A DNA stretch of 64,000 bases from positions 8,749,501-8,813,500 of the forward strand of contig JAUCBN010000020.1 in the NCBI GenBank assembly GCA_035048815.1, read 5' to 3'. Each line of letters opens with the position of its first letter. Within the stretch, counting starts at the first letter, position 1. The translations under genes and the position numbers were made by a program. Shown here in pieces: positions 1 to 11,659 of the stretch. A model generated the notes under the pieces. It did no database searches and had not been told where the DNA came from. It saw only the letters and a program-made list of their open reading frames with translations. The stretch comes from Abelmoschus esculentus (lineage: Eukaryota; Streptophyta; Magnoliopsida; Malvales; Malvaceae).

Positions 1-527
1 CCAAATCTACTAAAACCCAAGTCCATTACATCATAACCCAATCTGTTGGGCCAATAACATTCCAACCCAATTACAACTAAAACCGACATCAGCTTAACCC
101 AAATACATAACCATACCCATTGCACCCATCAGCTAAACCCTTTACCCGGTAATCACCAAACCTGCATCCAATACCCGGTCCTCGACCCGAATTGACCCGA
201 CCTTTACTCTCCCAAACCGACCCCTCAGTTTCTTGTTGTCTTTACAGCTTCTGGAATTTTCAGAATGGTAACTGTTTGTCTTCCTGGAGACCATTCAGTT
301 CGCGCCAAATCGCCACCATGTCGGAGCCACTCCAGCAGCAATTCCGGCCACGTACACGCAAGATGGTCCCCTCATCTCCTCTACAGAACCGACCAAAACA
401 AAGGGAATAAGAGTGGTCCCTCTCCCCTCGTACATGCCAGCAACGAATCAAGACAAAACAGAGGGCAAATCAGTATTTCAGATCCAATCTAAGCATTTCT
501 ATTTTATTTTTATCAATGTAAAATGGC

Positions 528-535
528 TATAAAAG
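528..535 (+). promoter_or_regulatory. TATA box in LTR
   Basis: TATAAAAG within GGCTATAAAAGCC, in a T-rich context inside the first LTR. LTRs carry their own RNA polymerase II promoter, so this is the probable U3 promoter, with transcription running rightward. No start site can be proven from sequence. Confidence 0.5.
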
Positions 536-1929
536 CCATAACAGTCGATTGTAAATTTTAGACGGGACTTTTGCCAAGAATCAATGAAAATACATATTCA
601 GAGCATTTTTCTTGTATCGAATAGAAACTTTAGGGTTAGGTTTTACCTTTGAAGGTCACACCGGTTCCCGTCGCCGGCACCATCATCTTCATCATCTTCT
701 CCACTGCTTTCTTACTTCAACTCCGTTTTCAAAGAGGGGGTTTGTTTTAAAAAAGGGTTTTCGAAAAATAAGGTCTTGGTTTTAGTTTCAAGAGATTTGA
801 TTCGAAAAAGAAGATTTTATTTTAGATCTGAATGTTTTCGGTGCTTTCAGACAAAAAAAGAGCTTTTTTTGGCTCACCGGCCGCCGCTCGTGACGACAGA
901 AACGGTGATCGATTTCTGGAAATACAAAAGGGAATGGATTTGTTCTTTTAATCTTAGAGAGTTTCTTTTCCTCTGTGATCTATTTTCAAATAAATGATAA
1001 ACCAATTTGAGTTTTCTGTCTTGGTTTTGCCGAGTGAAACTATGGGCATGGAAAATAGGAGATGTTTCATTTTCCTTTTTTATTATTTTAATAAATGACA
1101 TTAGATGTCATTAAATCACTTTTTCTCTTAAAAAACATGCCCCTCTGCATTCTGTTTCCATTTTATTTTTATATTTTTATATATCTTAATTTACGTGCTC
1201 ACATAATTTCCATTTGAATTATTTTCTGGTTTTACATTAATTTTCAGGACTTCTTTATTATTTTACATTTATTATATTATATATATCAGGTAATAGGGTA
1301 ATTATACATATGTTATGTATCATATATTATTATATTTGTTTATTATATATTACTTGTATTTATTATATATATTTTTTTGTTATACTGTGTATACAAATTT
1401 AGATCTGATGCCCTATTTTTTTGGGTTTCGAACAATAGCCTTAAAAGCTGTTTTCTTTTTATTATTATTATTATTATTTTTACTTCTGTAAATTCATGCT
1501 TTTCATTTTCCTTTATTTAACTATTCTTTTAACATTCGAAGTTTACTTAAATAATGTTTTTAGTTTTATAACGTCACATCTTTACTTTTTATAATATTTT
1601 ATCTGTTATATATTATATATTGCATGATATTGTTGTTATAATTTATATTATTATATTATGTATATTATCATTATAGTAGTGTATATACATTAATATATCT
1701 TATTTTATATTTAATATTTGTTTTGGTTCATTTGCATAGTATATATTACATTATATTATATTGTTACCTCTCATTACATGTTTATTTATTTACTATTTTA
1801 TTCATTTATTCAATATTTAATTCATTATTTATTTATTTGTTCGATCGGTTTTACGGTGACTCGCAACGGGGAATGGTCCTTATTATTTATAGCCCGTTTG
1901 TTCTAACTTCTAACACCTAACATCTAACA

Positions 1930-2060
1930 TTTTATTTTCTCGCAATTTAATTTACGCAATTTAATTTTCCGCATTTAATTTACGCACTTTAATTTATCGC
2001 ATTTAATTTCCCGCATTTACTTTCCCGCATTTTATTTTACCGCTTTTAATTTCTCGCATA
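1930..2060 (+). repeat. Degenerate short tandem repeat, unit about TTTAATTTNCCGCA
   Basis: About nine consecutive imperfect 12-15-base units of the form CGCATTTAATTTNC follow one another inside the LTR. The CGC trinucleotide recurs at near-regular spacing in otherwise AT-only sequence. Function unknown; local slippage or unequal exchange could make it. Confidence 0.7.
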
Positions 2061-2828
2061 TATATATTTGTTGTAATTTAATTTCTTGCACCTTTATTTT
2101 TTTTGTATTTATTTATGCTTGTAAATATTTGTATATTAGATTCATTTCCATGTTTGTCACACCATCAATTTAATGAACCTAATAAATACTTCTTTATTCG
2201 GTCGTAACGGGCCCGCCCTCAAACGTAGTGTCGGTGGTGTATGCGTTGCCTTCGGATAAAGATACGGTAAAATTAAAATATATTCGCATTCTTAAAAGGA
2301 TAATAAATTAATAAAAATATGAACTTGCAAATTTCCAATTTCGGGCAATTATATTCGATTAGGTACCAATTTTTTGGGCGGTGTGGGGTATTTTTATATC
2401 TCATCCGTAACCGACTCCCGAACCCATATTTTTTAGAATCTCTGGTTTTAACGGTGTCCGGTCTACCAAAGTGACCGGTGGTGACTCCAGTCTTTTTTAA
2501 AATAAATTCTTCTTTTTATCATTTTTTTAAACCTAAATTATTTTTAAACCTTATTTTTTAAAAGAACACTATTTTTTTAAAATAATACCCCAATTTTTCC
2601 AATTCACCAATTTAAAACCTAAAATTCTCAATTCTTTAAACCTAGTCCCAATTTTTACAAAAATTAAACAAAAAGTTTTTTTTAACGACGGGAGGGTCGT
2701 TACACCACCTAGATTCAAAAATTTTGTCGTTTCCGCTGCCAATGGTTTCCAGCTGGGGTTGCGTCTCTTGCACGCCAAGGGCAATAATCACACACCCCGC
2801 TCCCTCAGACGTCGCTTCGCTCACCGCT

Positions 2829-2836
2829 TATAAATA
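2829..2836 (+). promoter_or_regulatory. Candidate TATA box upstream of the transposon-protein ORF
   Basis: TATAAATA lies 85 bases before the ATG at 2922, followed by a C/T-rich leader (2845-2915). This is the layout of a plant core promoter. It suggests that the downstream ORF may have had its own promoter inside the retroelement. Inference from spacing only. Confidence 0.4.
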
Positions 2837-2921
2837 CACGGGCAATGTTCTCCTCCTTCATGCTTCTTTTTCATTACTATTACTCTGCCCAATTTTCTTC
2901 TCCTCTTATCCACGAGCAAAC

Positions 2922-4419
2922 ATGGCACAACGAAAGAAAAATCCTGCCGCCGAAGCAGCAAACTTCAGACGTCGAGAGGGATTACAACTGTAATTTCAAG
3001 GCACGACCAATTTTGGAAGAATAAGGCTTCCGCTACACCGACGAAGATGACCTAGGATTGGAAGCCTTTGTCCTGTCAAAAATCACATTCCAGAGATGGC
3101 AACAGTTTGCAAAACAACCAGATACAACAAACGTCAACTAGGTACGAGAGTTTTACGCACATAGACCTCTACCAAAGAATCCCTATATCTACGTCCGCGG
3201 TAGAGTCGTACCAGTGGCAGACATCACAATCAACGCATTCTTCGGACTCCATATCGAAGATGACAAACATGCCACTTTCACCGCTGCTCTAACCACTATC
3301 GATTTTGAATCAATAAAAACGGAGCTTTGCATTCCTGGGGCCGAATGGAATACGGGCAAACATTGCAGCTCTATCAACCGTCGCAACCTAAGCTCTAAGG
3401 CAAAATTATGGAATACATTCATCAAACGAAATTTGATGCCAACCTCCCATAACCAAACTGTAGATCGGCCGCGGCTGACGCTCATCCACTCGATCATTCA
3501 CAATCGTCGCATCGATGTCGGCAGAATCATAAGCACACAAATATTCGACTGCGTTGAGAAGGAAAAAGGTATGCTCTATTTCCCCTGTCTCATTTCAAAT
3601 TTATGCCGCCTCGAACGGGTACCTTCACTCCCCTCCAATCTATGGACGCCGATAAGAAAATGCTGAACACGAGAAATATACATGAAGAGAATGCAAGTGG
3701 AAGACGCAATTCCAGAAGCTTACATCCCTCCTACTGCTGAGGCCACATCTGCCAAAACCAAAGAACCAACAGCAGTAGAAGGCATTGTACCAGCAGGGGT
3801 TCTGGAAACCCTGAAACGCATGGAGCGAAGACAGTTGGCCTTCATGACATATATAAGGGAATTCAACAACGCCATCATCACTACTATTCGTGATGAAATT
3901 CCCACATGCACGATTGTCTTTCTTGAATTTACAATCGAGCCATCCATGCCTCAGCAACCCGGTGCTCCTACCAAATCAAAAATTGCCTCCGCAATAGTCC
4001 CAGTTTCTCCTGCCACCACAACCGCTGTAGCAGCAACTGAACCCTTCTTAACAGACTCCTTAGCTGAGTTCCTCCGTATGGACTCCACCAACCGAGGAGC
4101 CACTCCATCTCAGTTCGGCACATTCACTTGGAGCGACTCTTCCGAGGATCTAACAAGCCAACTCAAAGCTGCCGAGGAACTATTAGCTGCAGCACAAGGA
4201 GGGAAGAAGGGAAAGGTAGCCTCTTCCTCTCTGATCAATCTTGATACAGAGGACGAGCCGGTGCGAAATCCAACTCCCATTCGACTTCAACCGCCCAGGT
4301 CAGCCAAGAAGAAATCTGCCAGCCCATTGCAGGCGGTAGTACAGCTACGACCGAAGAGCCGTCGCAAGCTCCTCATCGATAGCGACTCCGAGGACTCATT
4401 TGCCTCCTCGACATTTTAA
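2922..4419 (+). pseudogene. Putative plant transposon protein (PF20167-like), frameshifted, at the 3' end of an LTR element
   Basis: The reading starts MAQRKKNPAAEA at 2922, shifts frame near 2990, and continues through a VREFYAHRP...YVRGRVV...INAFFGL block (about 3135-3255) and an LSSKAKLW...LIHSIIHNRRIDVG block (about 3390-3525). These are the blocks I associate with the domain called 'putative plant transposon protein' (Transposase_32). It stops near 3666, and a second open segment (3682-4419) supplies a hydrophilic, Ser/Asp/Glu-rich tail with a basic patch and ends SDSEDSFASSTF. At least two frameshifts and an in-frame TAG near 3138 make it a relic. It lies upstream of a polypurine tract and LTR, the env-like position. 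Function of the domain is unknown; despite the Pfam name I see no transposase catalytic triad. Confidence 0.65.
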
Positions 4420-5328
4420 AAAAAGGGCGACATTCTTTTCAAATTCTCTCTTTTATCTTCTTTATATTCAGCTTTCTTTTCTTTTCTTACTTTTCATGCA
4501 TTGAGGAAAATACATACCTCGAGTTTGGGGGAGTATTGATCCTTTTTTGTAATATGTAAATGTTTGTAAATGGATGGAAAGTATTTATATTATCTTATTA
4601 CTGCCTTAATTTCTGTCTTAACAATTTTATATTTAATGCAAAAAAAATTTAAGTCTGTTGAATTTTATTGAAATTGCATCAACAGCAATATATTATCCAG
4701 CCGCCGCAACAATATGCACCATTCACCAGACTTGAAATCAGATAGATCTCTTAGGATTAGTAATTAGGATTAGACTATTAGCCTTAAAATAATTAAACAC
4801 TGCTAGTCTTAGTTGATTTTACAAGTTCTTTTCTTTGAAAAGAAATAAGGACTTAGGCTTAGATTTTAACTAGAGGTGCAGATCACCGGCTCTAGTTTAG
4901 TCCATAGAGGTGCCCATTACTGGCTCTAGGACTTAGTTTTTCTCCCACTTACTAGAGGTGCCCGAAATTGGCTCTAGTGAGAATAGCTAAACAATTGTGG
5001 TGCCCAAAACTGGCTCAAGCAGTATAAGTATATAGCAATATATATTTATATACCAAATTAGAGAGAAAGAAAGAAAGAAAGAAAAAGAATTAAAGAAAAA
5101 TCTTAGTCGGAAGTCTTGAGCTAAAAAAGGATTTGAACTTAGAAAATCAGCTTCGATGTAGCTAAGCACCCCCCACTAAGACTCATAGTCCAGTTCCGAG
5201 GAATTCCTAGAACCTATAAGATACCAAGTTAAGAAAGGAATTCTACCGTGGTAGGCAGGATGGTATATTAATTTAAAATTCCTTAATTAAATCTATCTTT
5301 TGCATTACTTAAGGACAAGCAATAGTTC
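4420..5328 (+). other. Non-coding 3' internal region of the LTR element
   Basis: No convincing ORF. A purine run GAGTTTGGGGGAGTATTG (4521-4538) just after the gene resembles a polypurine tract and echoes the true-looking one at 5329-5343. A block of four short repeats lies at 4870-5018 and a GAAA microsatellite at about 5062-5090. Confidence 0.5.
4870..5018 (+). repeat. Four dispersed copies of a 26-base repeat (TAGAGGTGCCC...TGGCTCTAG)
   Basis: Copies at about 4870-4895, 4904-4929, 4952-4977 and 4993-5018 share TAGAGGTGCC, a variable centre and GGCTCTAG. The unit ends are complementary (CTAGAG/CTCTAG), so each copy could form a small hairpin. Spacing is irregular (34, 48 and 41 bases). Confidence 0.75.
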
Positions 5329-5343
5329 GAGTTTGGGGGTATT
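5329..5343 (+). other. Polypurine tract before LTR
   Basis: GAGTTTGGGGGTATT directly precedes TGATGAGTGT, the start of the adjacent LTR. It fits the plus-strand primer site that lies just inside a 3' LTR. Confidence 0.6.
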
Positions 5344-6735
5344 TGATGAGTGTCTAAAAGTCCTATTTTTTATATCATTTTCCCACTCGTTTATTGTTAA
5401 TTAATGACAGATTTAAGGGAAATATTGGATAATTCTACTTATTTTCCATATTTCAGCATCCGAATACTTAAAATATGAATTTACCTATTATTTGGCATAA
5501 AACAAATGCATTTGATGGTTTTCTTTCTTAGCAGGAAACCACATCATTTGAATGGCCAAACAAGAAGACGAATGCTAGAAAAGAAGCTAAAATGCAAATG
5601 AAGCACCCGCCACGACAACACTTTGGATGCCGCGGCAACAGATTGAAGATGACAACTGGTGCTCGATAGATAGAGAAAAAGATGTCAATTCTAATGGACA
5701 AAGAGCGAGAGAAAGACGGAGCCAATTTAAGGAGTCAAGCCCTGATCAAAGTCAAACGCAGGAAAGAAGAGTTATTTTAGGAAATAGAACAAAGTATCAT
5801 AGTTTAATTAGGAAATTGTATTTTTCCCTTTTTGAACACTTTCCTTGCATGGAAAACTTTAACCTAGGGCTTAGCTTATATAAGCCACTCATTAGGGTTA
5901 GACAAACACATCGATAGAAGGGAGGAGAGTCAGAATCCCATAGTATAAACCCTTACCCGTCGACTACACCATTTTCTAAATCCCTTTCGAGGTTTAGGTT
6001 GTTTGTGGAGTAGTTGGGGAAAAAAGTTGTATTATATTTGATATTTATTAATGCAAACCTATTTTCATAGTTTATTCTCTCTTGGCAATCACTCTCCTTT
6101 GCATATGAGCTCGAGATGATAATATGTGAAGAAAAACCTATTTGTCTAATATCGGGAGAGTTAGGCTCACGAAACGAGAGAATACGGTCTTTACTCAAGG
6201 GCATTGACTAATCCGGTTTAGAGATAAACCATCTAGGATTTCAGCGACTAATAAGACGCATGTGATTGGTTGTTATTCACCATTGGTTCACGCCGAGAGG
6301 TATCACCAAGACGTGGGCTTCAACAGTTCTCTTTGCTTAGGAATAAGGAAGAAGACATACAAGGATGCTCTATCGAACTATTGAAAGTTGAATTGTTGAT
6401 AAGGCATAACCCCGCCTAGGTAGCTGCGACAAACCTTAGTTTGACTTGCCGAGGCGACAAATCAACCCCTTGCATTAATAAGTGGATAATTAGTACAACT
6501 GGATTCTCCTCTATAAAGCATTCAACCTGACCTCACTTCTATCATTCTTATTCTCTTCTTTTGTTTAGTTTTTAAGTAGTTAATTTAGTTATTCCGACCC
6601 ATCAAATTACTTGTGCTTTTACTTTTATAAGTGCATGATTAAGAAGTAGTGAAGTCAACCCAATCCCTATGGGTTCGACATCTTAAATACTATAATTTGG
6701 CGAAAGTTGAAATTACATAGTATTTCTCAGCTTTC
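5344..6735 (+). mobile_element. LTR starting TGATGAGTGT, copy 1 (3' LTR)
   Basis: It starts TGATGAGTGT after a polypurine tract. Much of 5750-6720 matches the reverse complement of 63090-64000, and a more diverged relative lies at 25188-26461 on the reverse strand. Shared landmarks are a TTTCAGCGACTAATAAG block near 6238, a GGCATAACCCCGCCTAGG block near 6404 and CCCTATGGGTTCGAC near 6667. Lineage is not settled. The right edge is placed where Sirevirus sequence starts and may be off by tens of bases. Confidence 0.6.
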
Positions 6736-7319
6736 ACCAACGTTTCGAAACGCCCTTAAGGGCGTATCGAAATGCGAGGCGACAAATTGGTTTTAAAATA
6801 CCCTAAACCTAACTTTATTCAAATTAAAACACAAATCAAACTCTTTCTAAAACCCTAGTCGAAAACCCTATTTAAATATATAACCCCTCAATTAGTCAAT
6901 TTTCGTCAGAAATCCTTAAAAGTTTCTTGAGGGTTTCTTCATTAATCTTCAAGACTAAGTCTTTCTCAAGTTTTCGTGCTTCAAATCCTCCAATTTCATT
7001 CCGAATCTATACTTAAGGTAATTTTCGTTTTTCTTTATTTTCGTTCGAATCTAGATTATAAAAATTAAGTTTTTCTATAGATAATACTTAGTGTTTTTTT
7101 GAGTTTTCAAAATCTCACAAAAGTTTTTCAAAAATCAATTTTTTTAATCAAATATAAAAAAATTTTGGTTTGTATTTTATTTTTTCTAAAAATATTCTTT
7201 TTGATTTCAAACTTTTTATTAAAACCTTGAGTTATTGATTTCTAGGATTAAAATTGGTTGTCCTAATTTTATACGTCTTCTTGTGTCAAACTAATCCTAA
7301 TTATTTTAATCCTTAGATT

Positions 7320-8424
7320 ATGGCACCAAAGGAACGCCAACATACCGGGGGGATAGTTCATCGAGTTTCGCTGCCCGTGGCTGAACCAATCTTCAAGTTG
7401 TTTATGAGAGGAGCTTTGAAGATCATTCTAAGCTTGACAAATTTCAACAATTCTGAAACCATGAACTAAATAAAGAGTAGTGTGTGGATATAGGCTTCAT
7501 GGATTCCACTAAGTTCCAATTCCGCTATCTACCACTTATTCATGATTGGAAGTTCTTGAAATTCCTCTCCTCCACACATAAATTTTATCCGACTCTTTTC
7601 CTAATATTCTATGCCAATGCAACTTTCATTCTATCTAAAGACAAGACAAAGGTAATAGCCATCGAGTCGTACCTCATGGGGACACATTTCCGTATCGATG
7701 TGGAAACTATTTGTGATGCTTTTGGTATTGAGGACGAGGGTATTGAGGATGAGAACTCGCTTGACACCTTCACGGTTTCCGTCATGAATCTCGACGTCCA
7801 TGATAGTTTTTTGCACCTTATCATCTCTTGGTGGATTTGTCCATCAAATGGTATGTACTCATGGATTCGTCAAGTGGACAGCTTTTGGATTAATTATTTT
7901 CGTCAAGCTCGACAACCAAATCTTCCTCAAATCATCTTTGCCAATCTTGTGTGGAAAATCAAGAACCGTACCACTCCTCTGGTTCGATTCTTCTCATGTG
8001 CTTGTGTACTTAGCTCTCTCTTTGGGCATTTGAGAATTGATTGTTCATACGACATCGTGGAATCTGTCAAAGAATCGATTGGAGAGCTTCTCTTAATCGT
8101 TCCCATTTCCAATATATTGGTGGCGAATGGGTTCGAGGTGCTCCTCCTCCTCCACCACCACCATTTGATCCGAAGCCTATTCAACAAGTTGCTCCCAATG
8201 TCGAGTTGATGGCGTTTCTCACTTCTCATTTTGAAGGCTTGGGCACTTGATTCGATTCTTCTTTTGATGCTATAGAAACGAGGTTGAGTAGTCTTGAGCA
8301 TCAAAATCTCTCCATGCGACTTTATCTTGAAGCTCTTAGAGATCAATGGCGTATTCACATTCCTACCGACGACGATGATGACGATGGTGAAGACGGTGAA
8401 GATGGTAGTGATGGAGACGAGTGA
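7320..8424 (+). pseudogene. Env-position ORF of Sirevirus, copy 1 (plant transposon protein superfamily)
   Basis: Homologous along its length to the ORF at 33925-35091. It starts MAPKERQH and breaks within the first 55 codons. The main open part (7484-8209) covers the domain with motifs FRIDVETICDAFGI, DVHDSFLHLIISWW and IRQVDSFW. A frameshift near 8090 moves to the frame reading NRSHFQYIGGEWVRGAPPPPPPP, then a stop, then a coiled stretch and a D/E/G-rich acidic tail ending GDE. It keeps TGG (Trp) where the other copy has a stop, which helps define the ancestral frame. It sits between the lost pol and the 3' LTR. No signal peptide or membrane segment is evident, so it is not a classical envelope protein. 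Function unknown. Confidence 0.7.
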
Positions 8425-8770
8425 TCTTAGCTTATCTAGTTTTGCTATGGCTTATTAGGACTAGTTTATGTTTTCTTAGTTTTGAGTTTTCATCTCATTT
8501 TCATATTAAGACATATGCATCTTTGCTATTTCTTTTTCTATGCTTTGACATTTATGTTAGATTTTTATTTTTATTAATGCTATGGTACGTTTGAATTTAC
8601 ATTGCTTGCTTGTTTATTATTTTTTTATAACTTATATTACATTGATTTTGATTTGACAAAAAGGGGGAGAAAATTATAAACAAAAATTTTAAAGCTATGC
8701 AATAATTAAGGGGGAGTATTTCAAATTTTTGATTTTAATCTTAAAAATTTATTTTGGTTTTGTTATATCA

Positions 8771-8782
8771 AAAAGGGGAGAT
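8771..8782 (+). other. Polypurine tract of Sirevirus copy 1
   Basis: AAAAGGGGAGAT immediately before the LTR start TGTAAAAC. The longer copy has AAAAAGGGGGAGAT at the matching place (35453-35466). Confidence 0.75.
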
Positions 8783-9941
8783 TGTAAAACTAAAATTGAT
8801 TTTGATATAACAAACTTGCTTAAGAACTATTTTGAAATAAATTTTTAAGTCCCTAAGTCAAAAAATACACCTTAAGTCAAATCGAGAACATCAAAAATAT
8901 TCTTCTAAGTGTTTTACTCTAGGCGTTTCGAAACCACTAAAACTTGTATCGATACCGACTTGTTTTTTTTTAAGAATGTTCTTGATTTTTAACACCCGTT
9001 TCGAAATACGTTTCGATACCAAAACTAAAATGCCAATAAGTGTTTCGAACCATGTATCGAAACCATGCTTTAATATTTAAAATATTTTAAATAATGACAA
9101 GGCGTTTCGATACCAGTTTCGATACCCTTAAAAATCCCAACGTCTCTTTTAAGACTTAAATATTTTTGACCGTTGGTGTCAGTTGAGCTTTAAATGGTAG
9201 TTGGTTAGTTTCGATCCCCGTTTCGATACCGAGGATCACAATTTACTTCCTGTATCGAAACCCGTTTCAATAAACCCCTTAATAAATGCACAACGTTTCT
9301 TTCTATTTGTGTACTATTTCGAAATAGGTTACCCGTGTTTCGATACCGTAGGTTGCGGAGGTGCATTTTATGGTGGCAAGATGAAGCTCCAACGTATCTA
9401 TTTATAATTCCAACAACCCCAATGGTTAGAAATCAATGAGGAGGTATAAAATGAAACATTTCAAGCAACATTAAAAACTATTGAACTTCAAGCAAACATC
9501 CAAGCATTCCAATCCAACTCCAAGCACTTCATTGCAAATCGTTGTCTCTCAACTCTTGTATTTCAATTCATTTCTTTGTAATTGATTTTGGGGAGTGTTA
9601 TTCTTTAATTGGGGCATTTTTATCTTGTGAGAGAAACCCCTATTTGCCTATTTCTTATCATTTGTAATCTCTTGTGAGGTTTAAGTCAATTTTGGGTAGA
9701 AAATTAGCTTGTTGTAAAGGTTAACCCTTGAACCTAGAAAAAGATTGAATTCATCTAGTGAAATGGTTTGAAAATCCTTAGTGAGAGCTAAGGTAGAGGA
9801 TGTAGATCTTGTTTTGAAGCTTGAACCACTATAAATCTTGTGTTCTTAATTTTCTTCATTTTCTTCGAAAATCTTCCAACAATTTTTTTAATAACCAATT
9901 CACCCCCTCTTGGCCAATTCCATTGCGTGATCAACGCAACA
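8783..9941 (+). mobile_element. 3' LTR of Sirevirus copy 1
   Basis: About 1.16 kb, from TGTAAAAC to CAACGCAACA. It aligns with 35467-36625, including the opening AATTGATTTTGATATAACA, a conserved TATAAAA at 9445-9451 and the closing ATTCACCCCCTCTTGGCCAA. Between 8930 and 9350 it carries many GTTTCGATAC / GTATCGAAAC palindrome-like motifs. Confidence 0.8.
9445..9451 (+). promoter_or_regulatory. LTR TATA box (Sirevirus copy 1)
   Basis: TATAAAA in the context AATGAGGAGGTATAAAATGAA, conserved at 36134-36140 in the other LTR of this family. Conservation in otherwise diverged LTRs supports a real core promoter. Confidence 0.6.
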
Positions 9942-11500
9942 AAAATTCTTGTTAAAACGATAAGTGCAAGGCTCAAGATATTATTTTAATAATTTTAAGA
10001 ATTTTGAATAATTTGATAGTCATGAAAAATAAGAAAATATAAAATTAGGCCTTTGAATACCAAGTGCAACAAAGCCTTCGAACCAATTTATAAAGATCAA
10101 CTTCAATGTGACCCTTTTCCAATTCATTAGAATTCTAGGAGAAACATCTCCATTTTCCTAATCCTACCTTGTTTAGATGACGCTCTTTTGAATCACTAAC
10201 TCACCGTACTCAATCCTTTCCTCTTTTCTGATCTCGATCAAACATTAGAAGACTAGAAATCCTTAAAAAATTTAACCCTGATTGACGGGATATATTCTGA
10301 AGACTAACTCCTCTTGTACCAATATCAGCACATAGTCAAAATGGTCTTTTTTAGCTTGTAATGTAGGCTATGGTCCATGGCTAAAAAAAGGATATATAGG
10401 CCCAAATAATTATTTAAGGGTAATAAAACCAATAATCATTGTCACACGGATCTAAATATGCTCTGATGAAATACTTTACTCTTTTTCTTTGCTGATGACT
10501 CTAGACTGACCTTGTTGGGTCTTCACCCTAGAGGTCATTTCCTTTTCACCACTTGTTTTGACAGTGGTTCATCACATAAAAATATCTCACAGAACTTTCT
10601 GTTCATTTTTTCTTTTGTCGATTGCTTCAACATTCATGTCAACAATTTGAACTTGACTCCTTAGAAACAAACTTTTACTCTTCACTTTCATCTCGTGCCC
10701 TTGATTCTCAAGGCATCCCAAATGTCTTTCACTTTGAATGCATTTTCATCCACTTTTGCCCCCAGTGTAGGGGTGATCCTTGGTTTGGTTGAATCGAAAG
10801 AAAAATAACATTAAGCTTAAAGGGAACAACAAATAATATTTTTCTTATTTTCTTTCTCTGAGAAGGGATATCAAGGAATGCCAAATATCATCCAATACTT
10901 GGATATCTTTGAAGAAAAGCAACCTTCAGTTGGACGATGTTTTGGGTTATCACTTCATTCAAAGACCTAATAATCAATGCTTGAGAGGGAACTCACTCAA
11001 AATTTGTATTTGAGATTGTCCCATGATTCCTGAACACTCAGTAATGTTTTCCTATTTTGGCCTAAAGAAAGTATAAACAAGTCACATTATTGATGTTGAT
11101 ATACGAATTTGGTTTAAGGTCACTCTTACAATTAGTATTCAAGACCTGAAAGAAAATTTTCAATGACGATATATACATATATGGGTGATCAAAAATTAAC
11201 CCATAAAAAAGAATCAAAGAATATGAAGTGTGTGCCACTTGAAAAAAAATATATAAGAAACAAGCATCATAAACAAATAAATTAAAATAGTCTCCCTAAC
11301 AAAGGACCACCAATGCTTACGGGCAAAAGCAATTGGGATGATTCATGGCATTACTCCGCAATAGTCCCAAAGATGCAACCAGATCCCATGTAAATCAATT
11401 TTCTAATCCATCAAAGGAAACCAGAGTGAATTTCAACCACCTCATTTCTACCATCAACTTTGTTCTTTCTTGTTTGAATTCTCAAACTTTTGAAGCATCA
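9942..11500 (+). other. No recognisable feature
   Basis: Stop-rich in all frames. I could not assign it to any of the repeat families in the window. A reverse-strand reading near 10700-10740 (AFKVKDIWDALRIKG) is faintly like a copia gag fragment, but too short to call. Confidence 0.4.
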
Positions 11501-11659
11501 ATGTAACATCTCCTTTGGTTGCCCCCCTGTTTGGTCTGATAAATAATAATATTATGACATGAAATATGAAATAAACATATGCATGAATGCAGTAATGTGA
11601 ACATGTCAACTTGTCAAAATCATGAAATGATATTATGAACAAAAATATATTACCAAAAC

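Larger units (their letters stand above)
1..2704 (+). mobile_element. LTR of a Tat/Ogre-like gypsy element (solo or 3' LTR; left end outside window)
   Basis: No coding sequence is visible. The stretch around 2420-2500 (AATCTCTGG, then a TGTCCGGTCTACCAAAG stretch and a GTGACTCCAG motif) matches the reverse complement of about 13450-13560, inside a second LTR that is followed by a TGGCGACTCC primer-binding site. The right end, GGTCGTTACA at 2695-2704, matches the GGTCGTGACA end of that second LTR. No primer-binding site follows 2704, so this is more likely a solo or 3' LTR than a 5' LTR. It contains a TATA box near 528 and a run of short repeats near 2000. The left boundary cannot be set. Confidence 0.55.
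6736..9941 (+). mobile_element. 5'-truncated Sirevirus (Ty1/copia): extra ORF, polypurine tract and 3' LTR
   Basis: From 6741 the sequence follows the same order as 33375-36625 in the longer Sirevirus copy: GTTTCGAAAC/GTATCGAAA motifs, an ORF starting ATGGCACCAAAG, a purine tract AAAAGGGGAGAT at 8771-8782, and an LTR starting TGTAAAAC. No gag or pol remains. It begins abruptly at the TGATGAG-type LTR, so its 5' part was lost or separated by rearrangement. Confidence 0.75.

Noticed and set aside
1718..1920. Hydrophobic frames suggesting a small membrane protein
   Set aside because: Phe/Tyr/Ile-rich translation of AT-rich LTR sequence; not supported by codon pattern.
2724..2921. N-terminal extension MSFPLPMVSSWGC with a hydrophobic stretch as a signal peptide of the accessory ORF
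   Set aside because: It would be translated from the presumed promoter and leader; the TATA box lies inside it, so the start at 2922 is preferred.
4870..5018. CRISPR-like repeat array
   Set aside because: Only four degenerate repeats with uneven spacers, in a eukaryotic retroelement; no cas genes.
5062..5090. GAAA microsatellite as a functional element
   Set aside because: Simple sequence of a kind expected by slippage.
10700..10740. Copia gag fragment on the reverse strand (AFKVKDIWDALRIKG)
   Set aside because: Too short, with stops on both sides; no supporting zinc knuckle or protease nearby.
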